Translations under genes and position numbers: made by a program
Part shown: positions 24,787 through 33,246 of the stretch, in pieces
Layout: each line of letters opens with the position of its first letter
How positions within the stretch are numbered: position 1 is the first letter of the stretch
Notes under the pieces: model-generated
Seen by the model: only the letters and a program-made list of their open reading frames with translations
Databases searched by the model: none
Told to the model about the DNA's origin: nothing
NCBI RefSeq assembly: GCF_018282115.1
Contig: NZ_CP054306.1
Location: 1,473,488 to 1,537,487 of the forward strand
Direction of reading: 5' to 3'
Length of the DNA: 64,000 nt
Origin: Synechocystis sp. PCC 7338
GTDB lineage: Bacteria > Cyanobacteriota > Cyanobacteriia > Cyanobacteriales > Microcystaceae

Positions 24787-26265
24787 ATGACTGTATCTTC
24801 CCCAGTGAATTCCACCGTTGACCTTATCCCCCAGCTTGAAAAAATATTGGGTCAAGATGGGGTAATTAAACGCAAAGATGAGCTCTTCACTTATGAATGC
24901 GACGGTTTAACAGGCTATCGACAACGGCCGGCCCTGGTGGTTTTACCCCGCACAACGGAGCAGGTGGCCGCAATAGTTAAACTCTGCCACGATCGCCAAA
25001 TTCCTTGGATCGCTAGGGGGGCTGGCACAGGGTTGTCGGGGGGAGCCTTACCGGGGGTAGATAGTCTGTTAATTGTCACCACTCGCATGCAAAAAATTTT
25101 GGCAGTGGATTACGACAACCAGATCATTGTTGTCCAACCCGGGGTGGTAAACAACTGGGTCACCCAAACCGTTAGTGGCGCAGGTTTTTACTATGCTCCC
25201 GATCCTTCTAGTCAGATTGTTTGCTCCATCGGCGGTAACATTGCCGAGAACTCCGGCGGCGTCCATTGTTTGAAGTACGGCACCACCACCAACCATGTGC
25301 TGGGGTTAAAGCTGGTCATTCCCGACGGTTCCATTGTGGAAGTGGGGGGACAAATTACAGAAATGCCTGGCTATGATCTAACTGGCTTATTTATCGGGTC
25401 GGAAGGAACCCTAGGCATTGCCACGGAAATCACCCTAAAAATTCTTAAAACCCCAGAATCTATCTGTGTTGTATTAGCGGATTTTCTTTCCCTCGAAGCC
25501 ACGGCTCAATCTGTAGCCGATATCATTGCAGCGGGTATTGTCCCGGCGGGCATGGAAATTATGGACAATTTCAGCATCAACGCCGTGGAAGACGTAGTTG
25601 CCACCAATTGTTACCCCAGGGATGCGGCGGCCATTCTTTTAGTGGAACTGGACGGTCTGCCCATTGAAGTGGAATTAAACCAAGCCAAAGTAGAGGAAAT
25701 TTGCCGTAATAATGGAGCCCGCAACACGGCGATCGCCTACGACCAAGAAACCCGCTTGAAGATGTGGAAAGGTAGAAAAGCGGCCTTTGCGGCGGCCGGT
25801 AAATTAAGCCCCAGTTACTTTGTCCAGGATGGTGTGGTACCCCGTACTCAATTGGTACAAATTTTGGCGGACATTAATGCGTTGAGTCAAAAATATGGTT
25901 TCCCCATTGCTAACGTTTTCCATGCCGGCGATGGCAATTTACACCCCCTAATTTTGTACGATCAAAAAGTGCCGGGAGCCTGGGAAAAAGTAGAAGAATT
26001 GGGAGGAGAAATTCTTAAGCGTTGCGTCGAATTGGGGGGAAGTTTATCAGGAGAACACGGCATTGGCATGGATAAGAATTGCTTTATGCCCAATATGTTC
26101 AATGAAGTAGATTTGGAAACTATGCAATGGGTAAGGCACTGTTTTAACCCTGATAATTTGGCCAATCCCGGCAAGCTTTTTCCCACTCCCCGCCGTTGTG
26201 GTGAAGTGGCCAATGCCCAAAGATTTAATTTAGGACAGGACGAAAAAATGGGGGAAATTTATTAA
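24787..26265 (+). CDS. glcD: Glycolate dehydrogenase FAD subunit
   Basis: A 492-residue FAD-linked oxidase (GlcD type) that oxidises photorespiratory glycolate to glyoxylate. The FAD-binding domain shows the classic ARGAGTGLSGGALP near 75, VVQPGVVNNWV near 114, YAPDPSSQIVCSIGGNIAENS near 138 and GLFIGSEGTLGIATE near 200. The C-terminal FAD-oxidase domain has NVFHAGDGNLHPLILYD near 380 and LSGEHGIGMDKN near 421. I use the ATG at 24787; a TTG four codons upstream is possible. It is intact, but a degraded copy of two of its segments lies downstream at 26711-26830. Photorespiration in Synechocystis is known to use this enzyme. Confidence 0.93.
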   Translation: MTVSSPVNSTVDLIPQLEKILGQDGVIKRKDELFTYECDGLTGYRQRPALVVLPRTTEQVAAIVKLCHDRQIPWIARGAGTGLSGGALPGVDSLLIVTTRMQKILAVDYDNQIIVVQPGVVNNWVTQTVSGAGFYYAPDPSSQIVCSIGGNIAENSGGVHCLKYGTTTNHVLGLKLVIPDGSIVEVGGQITEMPGYDLTGLFIGSEGTLGIATEITLKILKTPESICVVLADFLSLEATAQSVADIIAAGIVPAGMEIMDNFSINAVEDVVATNCYPRDAAAILLVELDGLPIEVELNQAKVEEICRNNGARNTAIAYDQETRLKMWKGRKAAFAAAGKLSPSYFVQDGVVPRTQLVQILADINALSQKYGFPIANVFHAGDGNLHPLILYDQKVPGAWEKVEELGGEILKRCVELGGSLSGEHGIGMDKNCFMPNMFNEVDLETMQWVRHCFNPDNLANPGKLFPTPRRCGEVANAQRFNLGQDEKMGEIY

Positions 26266-26415
26266 GCTCAAAATAAACAATGAAGACAATCTGTTCTAGC
26301 TCCAAAACAGCTTAGTAAGGTTGAGTAATGCTTGAATGAAAAAATAATTTTCTTTTAGGACAAATTAGCTTTAGATATTTTAAAGTAATTGCCCCACATC
26401 GTTAAACCAACATTG

Positions 26416-26709
26416 ATGCAACAGGAACCAACAAATCAGAATCTCAGGGCCATCGGATGGATAGGCGCCTTTATGCTTGCGGTTTGTGGCATCCCCCAAG
26501 CCTACGAATGTTGGCTGAATGGCAATGCTAACGGCCTTTCTCCCCTATTTTTAGGCTCATGGTTTTTAGGGGAAGTGCTCACTCTAGTTTTTGTCCTTTA
26601 CGAGCAGGCAAGGACTGATGCTAATATGTGGCCCCTTTTGTTTAACTATGCCATCAATATCTTGACTATTTTTGTGATGATTTATTATAAGGTGTTTCCT
26701 GTTATTTGA
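26416..26709 (+). CDS. SemiSWEET-like PQ-loop membrane protein
   Basis: A 97-residue protein with three membrane helices (about 12-30, 42-62, 74-94) and the PQ motif in AVCGIPQAYECW near the end of helix 1. One three-helix unit matches bacterial SemiSWEET sugar transporters, which work as dimers. The substrate is unknown and could also be an amino acid. The start is the ATG at 26416. The gene lies between intact glcD and a truncated piece of glcD, so it may be an insertion. Confidence 0.75.
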   Translation: MQQEPTNQNLRAIGWIGAFMLAVCGIPQAYECWLNGNANGLSPLFLGSWFLGEVLTLVFVLYEQARTDANMWPLLFNYAINILTIFVMIYYKVFPVI

Positions 26710-26710
26710 A

Positions 26711-26830
26711 TTTAGGAAATTTTTTGGTAAAAAATCAACCCATACATCTGGCGATCGCCTACGACCAAGAAATCCACTTAAAAATGTGGAGGGGTAGGAA
26801 ACCCGCCGTTGTGGAGAAGTTGCCAACACT
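26711..26830 (+). pseudogene. Degraded partial duplicate of glcD
   Basis: Two blocks match glcD. Block A at about 26713-26800 matches 25692-25780, with a fully identical 23-base core at 26750-26772; it still translates IAYDQEIHLKMWRGRK where GlcD has IAYDQETRLKMWKGRK. Block B at about 26801-26827 matches 26189-26215 near the 3' end of glcD. The roughly 400 bases between the two are deleted and block B is out of frame with block A. It is a non-functional relic. Confidence 0.8.
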
Positions 26831-26899
26831 CAACGAAATAATTTTCTCAATAATCGAGCAAACAATAATTCAAGAAAAATTTACTAAAAAAACAAATAA

Positions 26900-27088
26900 T
26901 CATAGTAAGTTTTGCAGATAAAATAAAAACTGTCCACATTCCTCCAATGACAATTCATGTCTGGAACGCTTGCCAAAATTTTCCTGCAAATAACCCCTCC
27001 CTTGTTCCTCAGTCCATCCCAAGCGCCTCATTTCCTTTAATATTAATTCTAATTCCGGGTATAACTCAATCACGCCGGCAATTAATCG
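26900..27088 (-). pseudogene. Coding-like remnant of an unidentified gene
   Basis: The minus strand is open from 27088 to a TGA at 26900-26902, about 62 codons. It gives a protein-like sequence (LIAGVIELYPELELILKEM near the start and RSRHELSLEECGQFLFYLQN near the end). A stop (TAG) lies immediately upstream at 27089-27091 and there is no ATG near the beginning; GTG and an internal ATG are the only possible starts. It looks like the C-terminal end of a larger soluble helical protein. I do not recognise the family. A genuine short gene starting at GTG is the alternative. Confidence 0.5.
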
Positions 27089-27248
27089 CTACCACTGGCA
27101 ACTAACACCAAGAAAAAGCCCCGTCAACTCCGGAGCAAGAAAGGGAAGACAGAATGATCCCATAGCGCAGTGTCAAAAAAAGCAAATAAGCTGACCCTCT
27201 TCCATCTATCCACAGAGTCGATTACTTGTTATTCTCACTGTAGAGGCC

Positions 27249-28061
27249 ATGCAATCAACTCCGTGCCAACCTACAATGACCCAAAGCTATGGAGACACCA
27301 CGATTGAAACAAGCTTGACTGGAGCAGGGATATCCCCCGGCAAAGTCAGGTCGAAGGATATTGGCGAATTAATTACAGCGACAGAAGAAATAATCAGCAC
27401 TTACGTTCATGATAAGCATTCCGAGATCCATGCCAATGACATCATTATCGGTCTGAAAAACGTTAAAGGTGATGGTTATATCTTGGAGTATCAGCCTAGT
27501 CTACCCGAAATTACGGTTCCCGCCTTTGAAGCCGTTTCCCATTGCATAGAGACCCGCAAGCTCGAAATTCTTCCCTCAAAAACCGTTGAAAGCATTGCCA
27601 AAATTCGTCAACTCTCTAAGAAAGGAGGATTCAATACGGAATTTTATGCCGTCAATGGAAGTCGTAAATATCTAACCTCAATCAATCAAACATTAGAAAT
27701 TCCTGCATCTATTACAATGCAAGGGGAAACCACACTCTACGGAGAAATCATTCGAGTCGGCGGCAGTGAACCCAAAGTTGCGATCAAAATAATGTCCGGT
27801 AGAATACTCTACTGTGATGCTAAAAAAGCGATCGTCCGTCAAGCTGGGCAAAGATTGTATGAGATTGTTGGCATCAGGGGGAACGTCGAATGGAGAATGA
27901 ATGACATGGAAATACAGTCTTTTCAAATCATCGAGTTCACCGACTACCAAGACTCCCCAATAACAGAGACCTTTAATCATCTTAAACAGAGTATCAGCGA
28001 TGCTTTCTCCCACATCGATGACCCAGTCTCCTACTTTGCTGAAAGCGAAAATGGAGATTAA
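27249..28061 (+). CDS. Unknown protein coupled to a PIN ribonuclease
   Basis: A 270-residue protein that I do not recognise. The first half is helical and acidic (VRSKDIGELITATEEIIS), followed by IIIGLKNVKGDGYILEY. A beta-rich centre contains ASITMQGETTLYGEIIRVGG and KVAIKIMSGRILYCDAKK. The C-terminus is helical (FNHLKQSISDAFSHI). There is no signal peptide or membrane segment. Its stop is 9 bases before the ATG of a PIN-domain gene, so the two are translationally coupled. By position it could be an antitoxin or sensor for the PIN protein, but it is far larger than usual VapB-type antitoxins and has no visible DNA-binding motif. The ATG at 27249 or one at 27285 could be the start. Confidence 0.7.
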   Translation: MQSTPCQPTMTQSYGDTTIETSLTGAGISPGKVRSKDIGELITATEEIISTYVHDKHSEIHANDIIIGLKNVKGDGYILEYQPSLPEITVPAFEAVSHCIETRKLEILPSKTVESIAKIRQLSKKGGFNTEFYAVNGSRKYLTSINQTLEIPASITMQGETTLYGEIIRVGGSEPKVAIKIMSGRILYCDAKKAIVRQAGQRLYEIVGIRGNVEWRMNDMEIQSFQIIEFTDYQDSPITETFNHLKQSISDAFSHIDDPVSYFAESENGD

Positions 28062-28070
28062 TGAACTGAA

Positions 28071-28556
28071 ATGAGTGTTATTTGTCTTGATACTAACATT
28101 GTTGTGTGGGGCATCCAAAAGCGATCTACCCCCGACCGCCGAGAAAACATTCCCAAAGCAGAAGCCCTACTAAATCAGTTAGAAGCTGACCGCGATCATG
28201 TCATCATACCTGCTCCTGTTTTTGCCGAGTTACTGATGGGATGCAATCCTAAAGACAACCCAAGGGTTATGGAAGAGATTTCTCGAAGGACCAGAATAGT
28301 ACCATTTGACGTTCCAGCGAGTATTGAATACGGCAAAATCCATATCAATAAGTGGGGACTGAGGGAAGAATTAGGCATCCAGCGGGAAAAGATGAAAATT
28401 GACATGATGATCTTAGCTGTTGCCCTAGCCCAGAAAGCATCCTGCATCTACTCGGAAGACGATGACATACACAAGTTGGGCAAGGAAATCATAGAGGTTC
28501 GCAGAATGCCTAGCATATCCCTTCAGGGAAATCTCCTTGATGCCCAAAATACCTAA
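28071..28556 (+). CDS. PIN-domain ribonuclease (VapC-like)
   Basis: A 161-residue PIN protein. Conserved acidic residues are Asp7 in CLDTNIVVWG, Glu53 in VFAELLMGC, Asp111 in KIDMMILAVALAQ and Asp130/131 in YSEDDDIHKLG, so the metal-dependent RNase site is intact. It follows an unknown 270-residue gene by 9 bases. Together they look like a toxin/antitoxin-like or defence pair of unusual composition. It is located in a patchy region with gene fragments on both sides. Confidence 0.85.
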   Translation: MSVICLDTNIVVWGIQKRSTPDRRENIPKAEALLNQLEADRDHVIIPAPVFAELLMGCNPKDNPRVMEEISRRTRIVPFDVPASIEYGKIHINKWGLREELGIQREKMKIDMMILAVALAQKASCIYSEDDDIHKLGKEIIEVRRMPSISLQGNLLDAQNT

Positions 28557-28606
28557 GCCGGCTTCCGATAGCCCTCTAACGCTCCGTAGGGTACCCCACA
28601 GCATTT

Positions 28607-28732
28607 TTATTGAGGTGAATCCCAAACGTTGGGCCACTTCACTGCTAGGGCCGTAATGCCATGGCACTCTAGCAGTTCAATGAATTTTTCCTGACTATGG
28701 TTAGAATGACCGATGGTAAATAGGGGTTGCAT
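28607..28732 (-). pseudogene. Truncated DUF488 protein gene (N-terminal stump)
   Basis: The minus strand encodes 41 residues starting MQPLFTIGHSNHSQEKFIELL and reaching HGITAL, which matches the N-terminus of DUF488 proteins (TIGHSN...FIELL..HGI..L). After this the expected VDVRS motif is missing; the frame runs into WPNVWDSPQ and a TAA. Only the first fifth of the family is present. It is a truncated relic next to the PIN gene. Confidence 0.7.
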
Positions 28733-28768
28733 GGCTCTGTTTTCGATTTCCCTTAGAAGAATAATCAA

Positions 28769-29644
28769 CTAATCAATTTCTGGACTTAGCACTTCCACTA
28801 TGGGCTTTTCCGCCTCTTTTTCTAAAATCAGAGGGGCTTCTATTTTTTCTTGTATAGGTAATGGTTCCGCCTGACGTTGGGGTACTACGGCCTTTTCTAA
28901 TTCCGGCAAGGCCACCAATTGCCGTTGTTTTTCCCGCACTTGATTGGGCAGTAACATTGGTAGGGGTTCGTTTTCGTCTAGCCAATAGGTGGCTACGGGC
29001 AAAGTATGTTCTAAATCTTCCAAAAGTCGAGGAATAATCATTACTGCATGGAGTTCCCCAATGCGTTCCGCTTCCTGCATACCCACTTCGATCGCCATGG
29101 CCACATTGGCCACCGTTCCCCGGACAATGGCAGTACAAAGGCCATCCCCAATGATTTCGTAGGAAGCTAGCTGTACATCGGCGGATTTGAGCATGGCATC
29201 GGCGGCCCCCACCATGGCAGGAAAACCCCTAGTTTCCAAAAGGCCAATGGAGCGATTGCTCAAACGACTGTAACCCCGTTGCTGTTGGGCAATTTCCACT
29301 AGATGACTACCGATGGGGAACACCGCCTGGAGGTTGGGCATGGGCCGGGGAATGACCAATTTTGATACTAGCTGACCAAACTGTTCTGCTGTTCTGGCCC
29401 CTTCTTCCACAGCCAGACGCACATCGGCCACCTTGCCTCGCACCACTGCAGTACAGTAGCCACTACCAATCTTTTCGTAGCCCACCAAGGTCACTTGGGA
29501 AGATTTCAGCATCATGTCCGCTGTCCCCACGATCGCCGGAAAACTCCTGGTGGAGACTAACCCTAGGGCACTATCACTGGGCTGATGCTGATTTATTTGC
29601 TGATAACTGGGGCGAGGGGAACGGGCAATAGGGACGCTGGTCAT
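28769..29644 (-). CDS. ccmO: Carboxysome shell protein CcmO (tandem BMC)
   Basis: A 291-residue shell protein with two bacterial microcompartment domains: about residues 28-115 (LGLVSTRSFPAIVGTADMML to RPMPNL) and about 136-222 (SIGLLETRGFPAMVGAADAM to PRLLEDL). Both contain the AIVRG/AVVRG strand. Tandem-BMC CcmO forms pseudohexamers in the beta-carboxysome shell facets. The last 70 residues are a charged, Pro-rich extension. I start at the ATG at 29642-29644; an upstream GTG is possible. It follows accB and efp on the same strand with about 120-base gaps. In PCC 6803 ccmO also lies away from the main ccmKLMN cluster, next to these two genes. Confidence 0.93.
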   Translation of the reverse strand: MTSVPIARSPRPSYQQINQHQPSDSALGLVSTRSFPAIVGTADMMLKSSQVTLVGYEKIGSGYCTAVVRGKVADVRLAVEEGARTAEQFGQLVSKLVIPRPMPNLQAVFPIGSHLVEIAQQQRGYSRLSNRSIGLLETRGFPAMVGAADAMLKSADVQLASYEIIGDGLCTAIVRGTVANVAMAIEVGMQEAERIGELHAVMIIPRLLEDLEHTLPVATYWLDENEPLPMLLPNQVREKQRQLVALPELEKAVVPQRQAEPLPIQEKIEAPLILEKEAEKPIVEVLSPEID

Positions 29645-29768
29645 TGTTAAGAAAGTCGGCACAACCGGAGAGGATCAGGGCCGCTGTGGCGATCGCCTTC
29701 TATGATAACTCACTGGGTTGGAAGCACCCAAACAGCCTCCAACGCCCCGGACAAACTAGCCAACAACG

Positions 29769-30233
29769 TTAGGGCCTAATCCACATGAGGGTTTGGCCGT
29801 ATTCCACCGGCTCCCCATTTTCCACCACAATTTCCATTACCTGCCCCGCCACTTCCGCTTCAATTTCATTCATTAACTTCATTGCTTCAATAATGCAGAC
29901 CCCCTGGCCTTTGCTGACTGCATCTCCCACTTCCACAAAAGGAGGCTCGTCCGGGGCTGGGGCTCGGTAAAAAGTGCCCACCATGGGGGAAACGATCGCC
30001 GTCCATTTTTGATCCGCCGGGGACGGGGCCGGAACTTCCGGGGAAGTAACCGGGGTAGAAGCCACAGGAGAAGACGGGGGGGCAATGGCCTGGGGGGGAA
30101 CGGAAACGCCGCCGGACATAACATCCTTACGGACTGACACCTCAAAATCGCCGCTTTTTAGGCTGAACTCGGTGATGTTACTTTGGGAAATTACCCCCAA
30201 CAATTCCCGCAGTTCCGTAAAGTTAATAGCCAC
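29769..30233 (-). CDS. accB: Biotin carboxyl carrier protein of acetyl-CoA carboxylase
   Basis: A 154-residue BCCP. The C-terminal biotinyl domain carries the biotin attachment Lys119 in the invariant EAMKLMNEIE. The N-terminal helical segment (FTELRELLGVISQSNITEFS) binds biotin carboxylase AccC, and the middle is a Pro/Ala/Ser-rich linker. It carries carboxyl groups for malonyl-CoA synthesis, the first step of fatty acid synthesis. It lies between efp and ccmO on the same strand. Confidence 0.97.
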   Translation of the reverse strand: MAINFTELRELLGVISQSNITEFSLKSGDFEVSVRKDVMSGGVSVPPQAIAPPSSPVASTPVTSPEVPAPSPADQKWTAIVSPMVGTFYRAPAPDEPPFVEVGDAVSKGQGVCIIEAMKLMNEIEAEVAGQVMEIVVENGEPVEYGQTLMWIRP

Positions 30234-30340
30234 GAATTACCCACCCCCCAATACAACAAAATACGATTAGTAAAGCTTGAGCTGACCAATGGGCCCACGG
30301 GTTAAAATCCATCTACCCAATTGATCAAGTTAACCACAGC

Positions 30341-30904
30341 TTAGGCATTGTCCCGTCCTAGGTAGGAACCATCTCTGGTGTCAACCTTAATCTTTTCTCC
30401 CTGGGCAATGAATAGGGGTACCATCACTTGGGCACCGGTTTCCAAAATAGCCGGCTTGGTACCGCCGGTGGCCGTATCCCCCTTCACACCGGGATCAGTT
30501 TCAACAATTTCCAGCACCACGCTGGTGGGTAATTCCACGTCGAGGATAGTGCCATCCCAGGTGACCACACTAACTTCCATCTCTTCTTTGATGAATTTGG
30601 CCTTGTCTCCCAGGGTGTCTGGGGCAATGCTCACCTCTTCAAAGGTTTCCATATCCATAAAGACATATTGATCGCCATCTTTATAGGTGTGTTGCATGAC
30701 GGATTTTTCGATGTTGGCCTGGGGCACCGTTTCTCCCGCCCGGAAAGTTTTTTCCACTACATTGCCAGTTTGAACACTTTTGAGCTTGGTCCGGACAAAG
30801 GCGGAACCCTTGCCTGGTTTAACGTGGAGGAATTCCACCACCTTCCAGACTGCGCCGTCCATCACAATACTTGTACCTGTGCGAAAATCGTTACTGGATA
30901 TCAT
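30341..30904 (-). CDS. efp: Translation elongation factor P
   Basis: A 187-residue EF-P, starting at the ATG (30902-30904) [17 protein letters not shown], the exact family N-terminus. The three OB/KOW-like domains are complete. The tip loop reads VKPGKGSAF, with Lys32 at the position that is modified in many bacteria. It rescues ribosomes stalled on polyproline. No modification enzyme gene is in the window. Confidence 0.97.
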   Translation of the reverse strand: MISSNDFRTGTSIVMDGAVWKVVEFLHVKPGKGSAFVRTKLKSVQTGNVVEKTFRAGETVPQANIEKSVMQHTYKDGDQYVFMDMETFEEVSIAPDTLGDKAKFIKEEMEVSVVTWDGTILDVELPTSVVLEIVETDPGVKGDTATGGTKPAILETGAQVMVPLFIAQGEKIKVDTRDGSYLGRDNA

Positions 30905-31016
30905 GGAAGCCAAGAAAGACTCAAAAGTTCACCCAACATTCTACTAGGGGATGGGGGCGTTGAAGTGGGAAAATTTTGCTGTTGCCCCCTATGCTGGAGA
31001 ACAAACCACAATCATT

Positions 31017-32159
31017 ATGATGCAAATTATTAAAATTCCCCTGGGGATAATTACCCGACAGGGCCTACGGTTGGGCTTGATGTACTTGATCTTCACCTTA
31101 CTATCCTTGACTTGGACTATGCCGGGCTGGAGCTTGCCTTTGGACCAGCCGATGCTGTTGGGTGCTTTGGCCCAGGGCAATGCCATTACCGATCCCAATG
31201 CCATCTTGCGCTACGCTCTGCCCATCGATAATCCAGAGGTGCGGCGTTTGCAGGATAGTTTGGAGGATATTTCTAACCACATCCGGGCGAAGCGTTGGCC
31301 GGCGATTAAAAAAGATGTGCGGGCGGCTAATCTGACCATCACCCTGAAGGAAGATAAAATTCTCGCTGGGGTGCCTGCCGATCGCCAATCGGAGGCGGAA
31401 AGCTTATTGGGCATCATCAAAACTGATTTAACTGATTTGGCCGCAGCGGTGGAAGATAAGGATAAGGAACAGGTGATTGGCCTACGTCAATCGACCCTAA
31501 CGGCGATCGGGGATTTGGAAGCTCTGATGGTGACGGATTTCCCCTTTGCCATTCCCGAAGAATTTGCCAATCTGCCCCAACTGAAGGGCCGGGCCACGGT
31601 GGAAATGACCACCAATAAAGGCCCGCTGACCATTGAGGTGGATGGCTATAGCGCCCCCATTAACGCCGGTAACTTTGTGGATTTGGTGCAACGCAAATTC
31701 TATGACGGTTTACCTTTCATCCGTTCAGAAGATTTCTTTGTGACCCAGGCAGGGGATCCCCCAGGGCCAGAAGCGGGTTTTATTGATCCCCAAACTAAAC
31801 AATATCGCGCCATTCCCCTAGAAATTTTAGTTAAAGGGGAAGAAGGGCCCATCTATGGCATGACCCTAGAAGATGCCGGTATGTATTTACCGGAACTGGC
31901 TTTGCCTTTCAATGCCTACGGGGCGATCGCCTTAGCCCGGCCGGAAATGGAACCCAACGGTGGTTCTTCCCAATTTTTCTTCTTTAAGTTTGATACGGAA
32001 CTAACTCCGCCGGGGTTTAATTTGATGGATGGCCGCTATTCCGTTTTTGGTTACGTAGTGGATGGCAAAGAAACCTTGGAACAGTTAAGCGAAGGGGACA
32101 AAATTGTCTCGGCCAAGGTGGTTGACGGTGCCGACAATTTAATCAACGGTAATAGTTAA
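31017..32159 (+). CDS. Lumenal/periplasmic cyclophilin-type peptidyl-prolyl isomerase (TLP38/40-like)
   Basis: A 380-residue protein with an N-terminal signal segment (residues about 16-40, LGLMYLIFTLLSLTW). A helical region of about 130 residues includes a PsbQ-like helical stretch (DSLEDISNHIRAKRWPAIK). The C-terminal cyclophilin domain starts near residue 200 (VEMTTNKGPLTIEVDGYSAP, AGNFVDLVQRKFYDGLPFIR, PNGGSSQFFFFKF). This layout matches the thylakoid-lumen immunophilin TLP40/CYP38 of plants, which assists photosystem II assembly. It starts about 110 bases from the divergent efp gene. I take the ATG at 31017; the earlier open frame overlaps the efp promoter. Confidence 0.87.
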   Translation: MMQIIKIPLGIITRQGLRLGLMYLIFTLLSLTWTMPGWSLPLDQPMLLGALAQGNAITDPNAILRYALPIDNPEVRRLQDSLEDISNHIRAKRWPAIKKDVRAANLTITLKEDKILAGVPADRQSEAESLLGIIKTDLTDLAAAVEDKDKEQVIGLRQSTLTAIGDLEALMVTDFPFAIPEEFANLPQLKGRATVEMTTNKGPLTIEVDGYSAPINAGNFVDLVQRKFYDGLPFIRSEDFFVTQAGDPPGPEAGFIDPQTKQYRAIPLEILVKGEEGPIYGMTLEDAGMYLPELALPFNAYGAIALARPEMEPNGGSSQFFFFKFDTELTPPGFNLMDGRYSVFGYVVDGKETLEQLSEGDKIVSAKVVDGADNLINGNS

Positions 32160-32193
32160 TAAACAAGTGAACCATTGTCAAAAACTTGATTAA

Positions 32194-32217
32194 GGGAGGT
32201 AAAAATACCTCTCTTTT
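32194..32217 (+). terminator. Putative rho-independent terminator after the cyclophilin gene
   Basis: GGGAGGTA (32194-32201) and TACCTCTC (32206-32213) form a stem with a short A loop, followed by TTTTCTTT. It lies 35 bases after the stop and before menC. Confidence 0.55.
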
Positions 32218-32262
32218 CTTTATTTTTTCAGATTAATAGAGCCCTTGAACCCAGTCTGCTCC

Positions 32263-33234
32263 ATGGGGGAATCCTATCAAGTCAAGTTTTATTCCTACAA
32301 TTTTCCCCTGCCTAACCCAGTGGTGACAGCCCATGGCCATTGGCAACGGCGACAGGGTTTGATTGTGGAGTTGAGAAACCAAGAGGGCAAGACTGGCCGA
32401 GGAGAAATTGCTCCCCTACCTTGGTTTGGTACGGAAGACTTAGCCAGCGCCACAGACTTTTGCAGTAGTTTGAACGGTCGGATTACCCCAGAACAAATTA
32501 AGAAAATTGGCGGTCGCCTACCCTGTTGTGGGTTTGCCTTTGGCTCAACGGAGTTAGAATTAAGCTCTGAAAATTTGATTGAAACCGATCCACAAAATAT
32601 TAATTATTGTCAGTTATTGCCAACGGGAAAAAGAGCACTGGATTACCTCAATTCAGGGCAGAAATTAACTGCCAATACCGTCAAGTGGAAAATTGCAGTA
32701 GATGATTTCCCCAAAGAACGGGATTTGTATTTACAACTGCTAGCAACATTGGAGCAATTACCCGGACAAATAAATTTACGCCTCGATGCCAACGGTGGTT
32801 TAACCCCCGCCCTTGCCCGACAATGGCTAACCCTGCTTGATCGCCAAAGGGGAAATTCCCTGCTCAAAGTTCAATACCTGGAGCAACCCCTACCTCCTAA
32901 GCAAATTGATGAAATGTTTCGATTGCAACGGGATTTTGCTATCCCCATCGCCCTAGACGAAACGGTATGTAGTTTAGCCCAACTACAGCAACTCTACGAT
33001 AAAGGTTGGCCGGGGCTTTACATCCTCAAAGCCGCCATCATGGGAGATCCTCGGTTACTGAACAATTGGTTAAAAACCCATCCCATACCCGCCATTTTCT
33101 CCTCCGTGTTTGAAACGGCGATCGCCAGGGGTCAAGTGTTAGCCCTGGCCCAAAAGTGGAACTTACCAGACCATGCCGTTGGCTTTGCTCCCCCAAAGGA
33201 ACCAATAACAGAGGCTACCCCGGACTCGGTATGA
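32263..33234 (+). CDS. menC: o-Succinylbenzoate synthase
   Basis: A 323-residue enolase-superfamily enzyme of phylloquinone (vitamin K1) synthesis that dehydrates SHCHC to o-succinylbenzoate. Metal ligands are seen in [13 protein letters not shown] near 170, [10 protein letters not shown] near 204 and [13 protein letters not shown] near 230. The general acid/base Lys regions are TVKWKIAV near 142 and YILKAAIMG near 255. The N-terminal capping domain is normal. I start at the ATG at 32263; an in-frame TTG upstream adds 6 residues. A hotdog thioesterase gene begins 12 bases after it, consistent with coupling to a later step of the same pathway. Confidence 0.9.
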   Translation: MGESYQVKFYSYNFPLPNPVVTAHGHWQRRQGLIVELRNQEGKTGRGEIAPLPWFGTEDLASATDFCSSLNGRITPEQIKKIGGRLPCCGFAFGSTELELSSENLIETDPQNINYCQLLPTGKRALDYLNSGQKLTANTVKWKIAVDDFPKERDLYLQLLATLEQLPGQINLRLDANGGLTPALARQWLTLLDRQRGNSLLKVQYLEQPLPPKQIDEMFRLQRDFAIPIALDETVCSLAQLQQLYDKGWPGLYILKAAIMGDPRLLNNWLKTHPIPAIFSSVFETAIARGQVLALAQKWNLPDHAVGFAPPKEPITEATPDSV

Positions 33235-33246
33235 TGGGGATCAGCT

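Noticed and set aside
28425-28667. 80-codon minus-strand frame over the PIN gene 3' end
   Set aside because: Mostly antisense to the PIN gene. A short SSEVAQRLGFTS stretch beside the DUF488 stump looks helix-turn-helix-like, but is too short to call.
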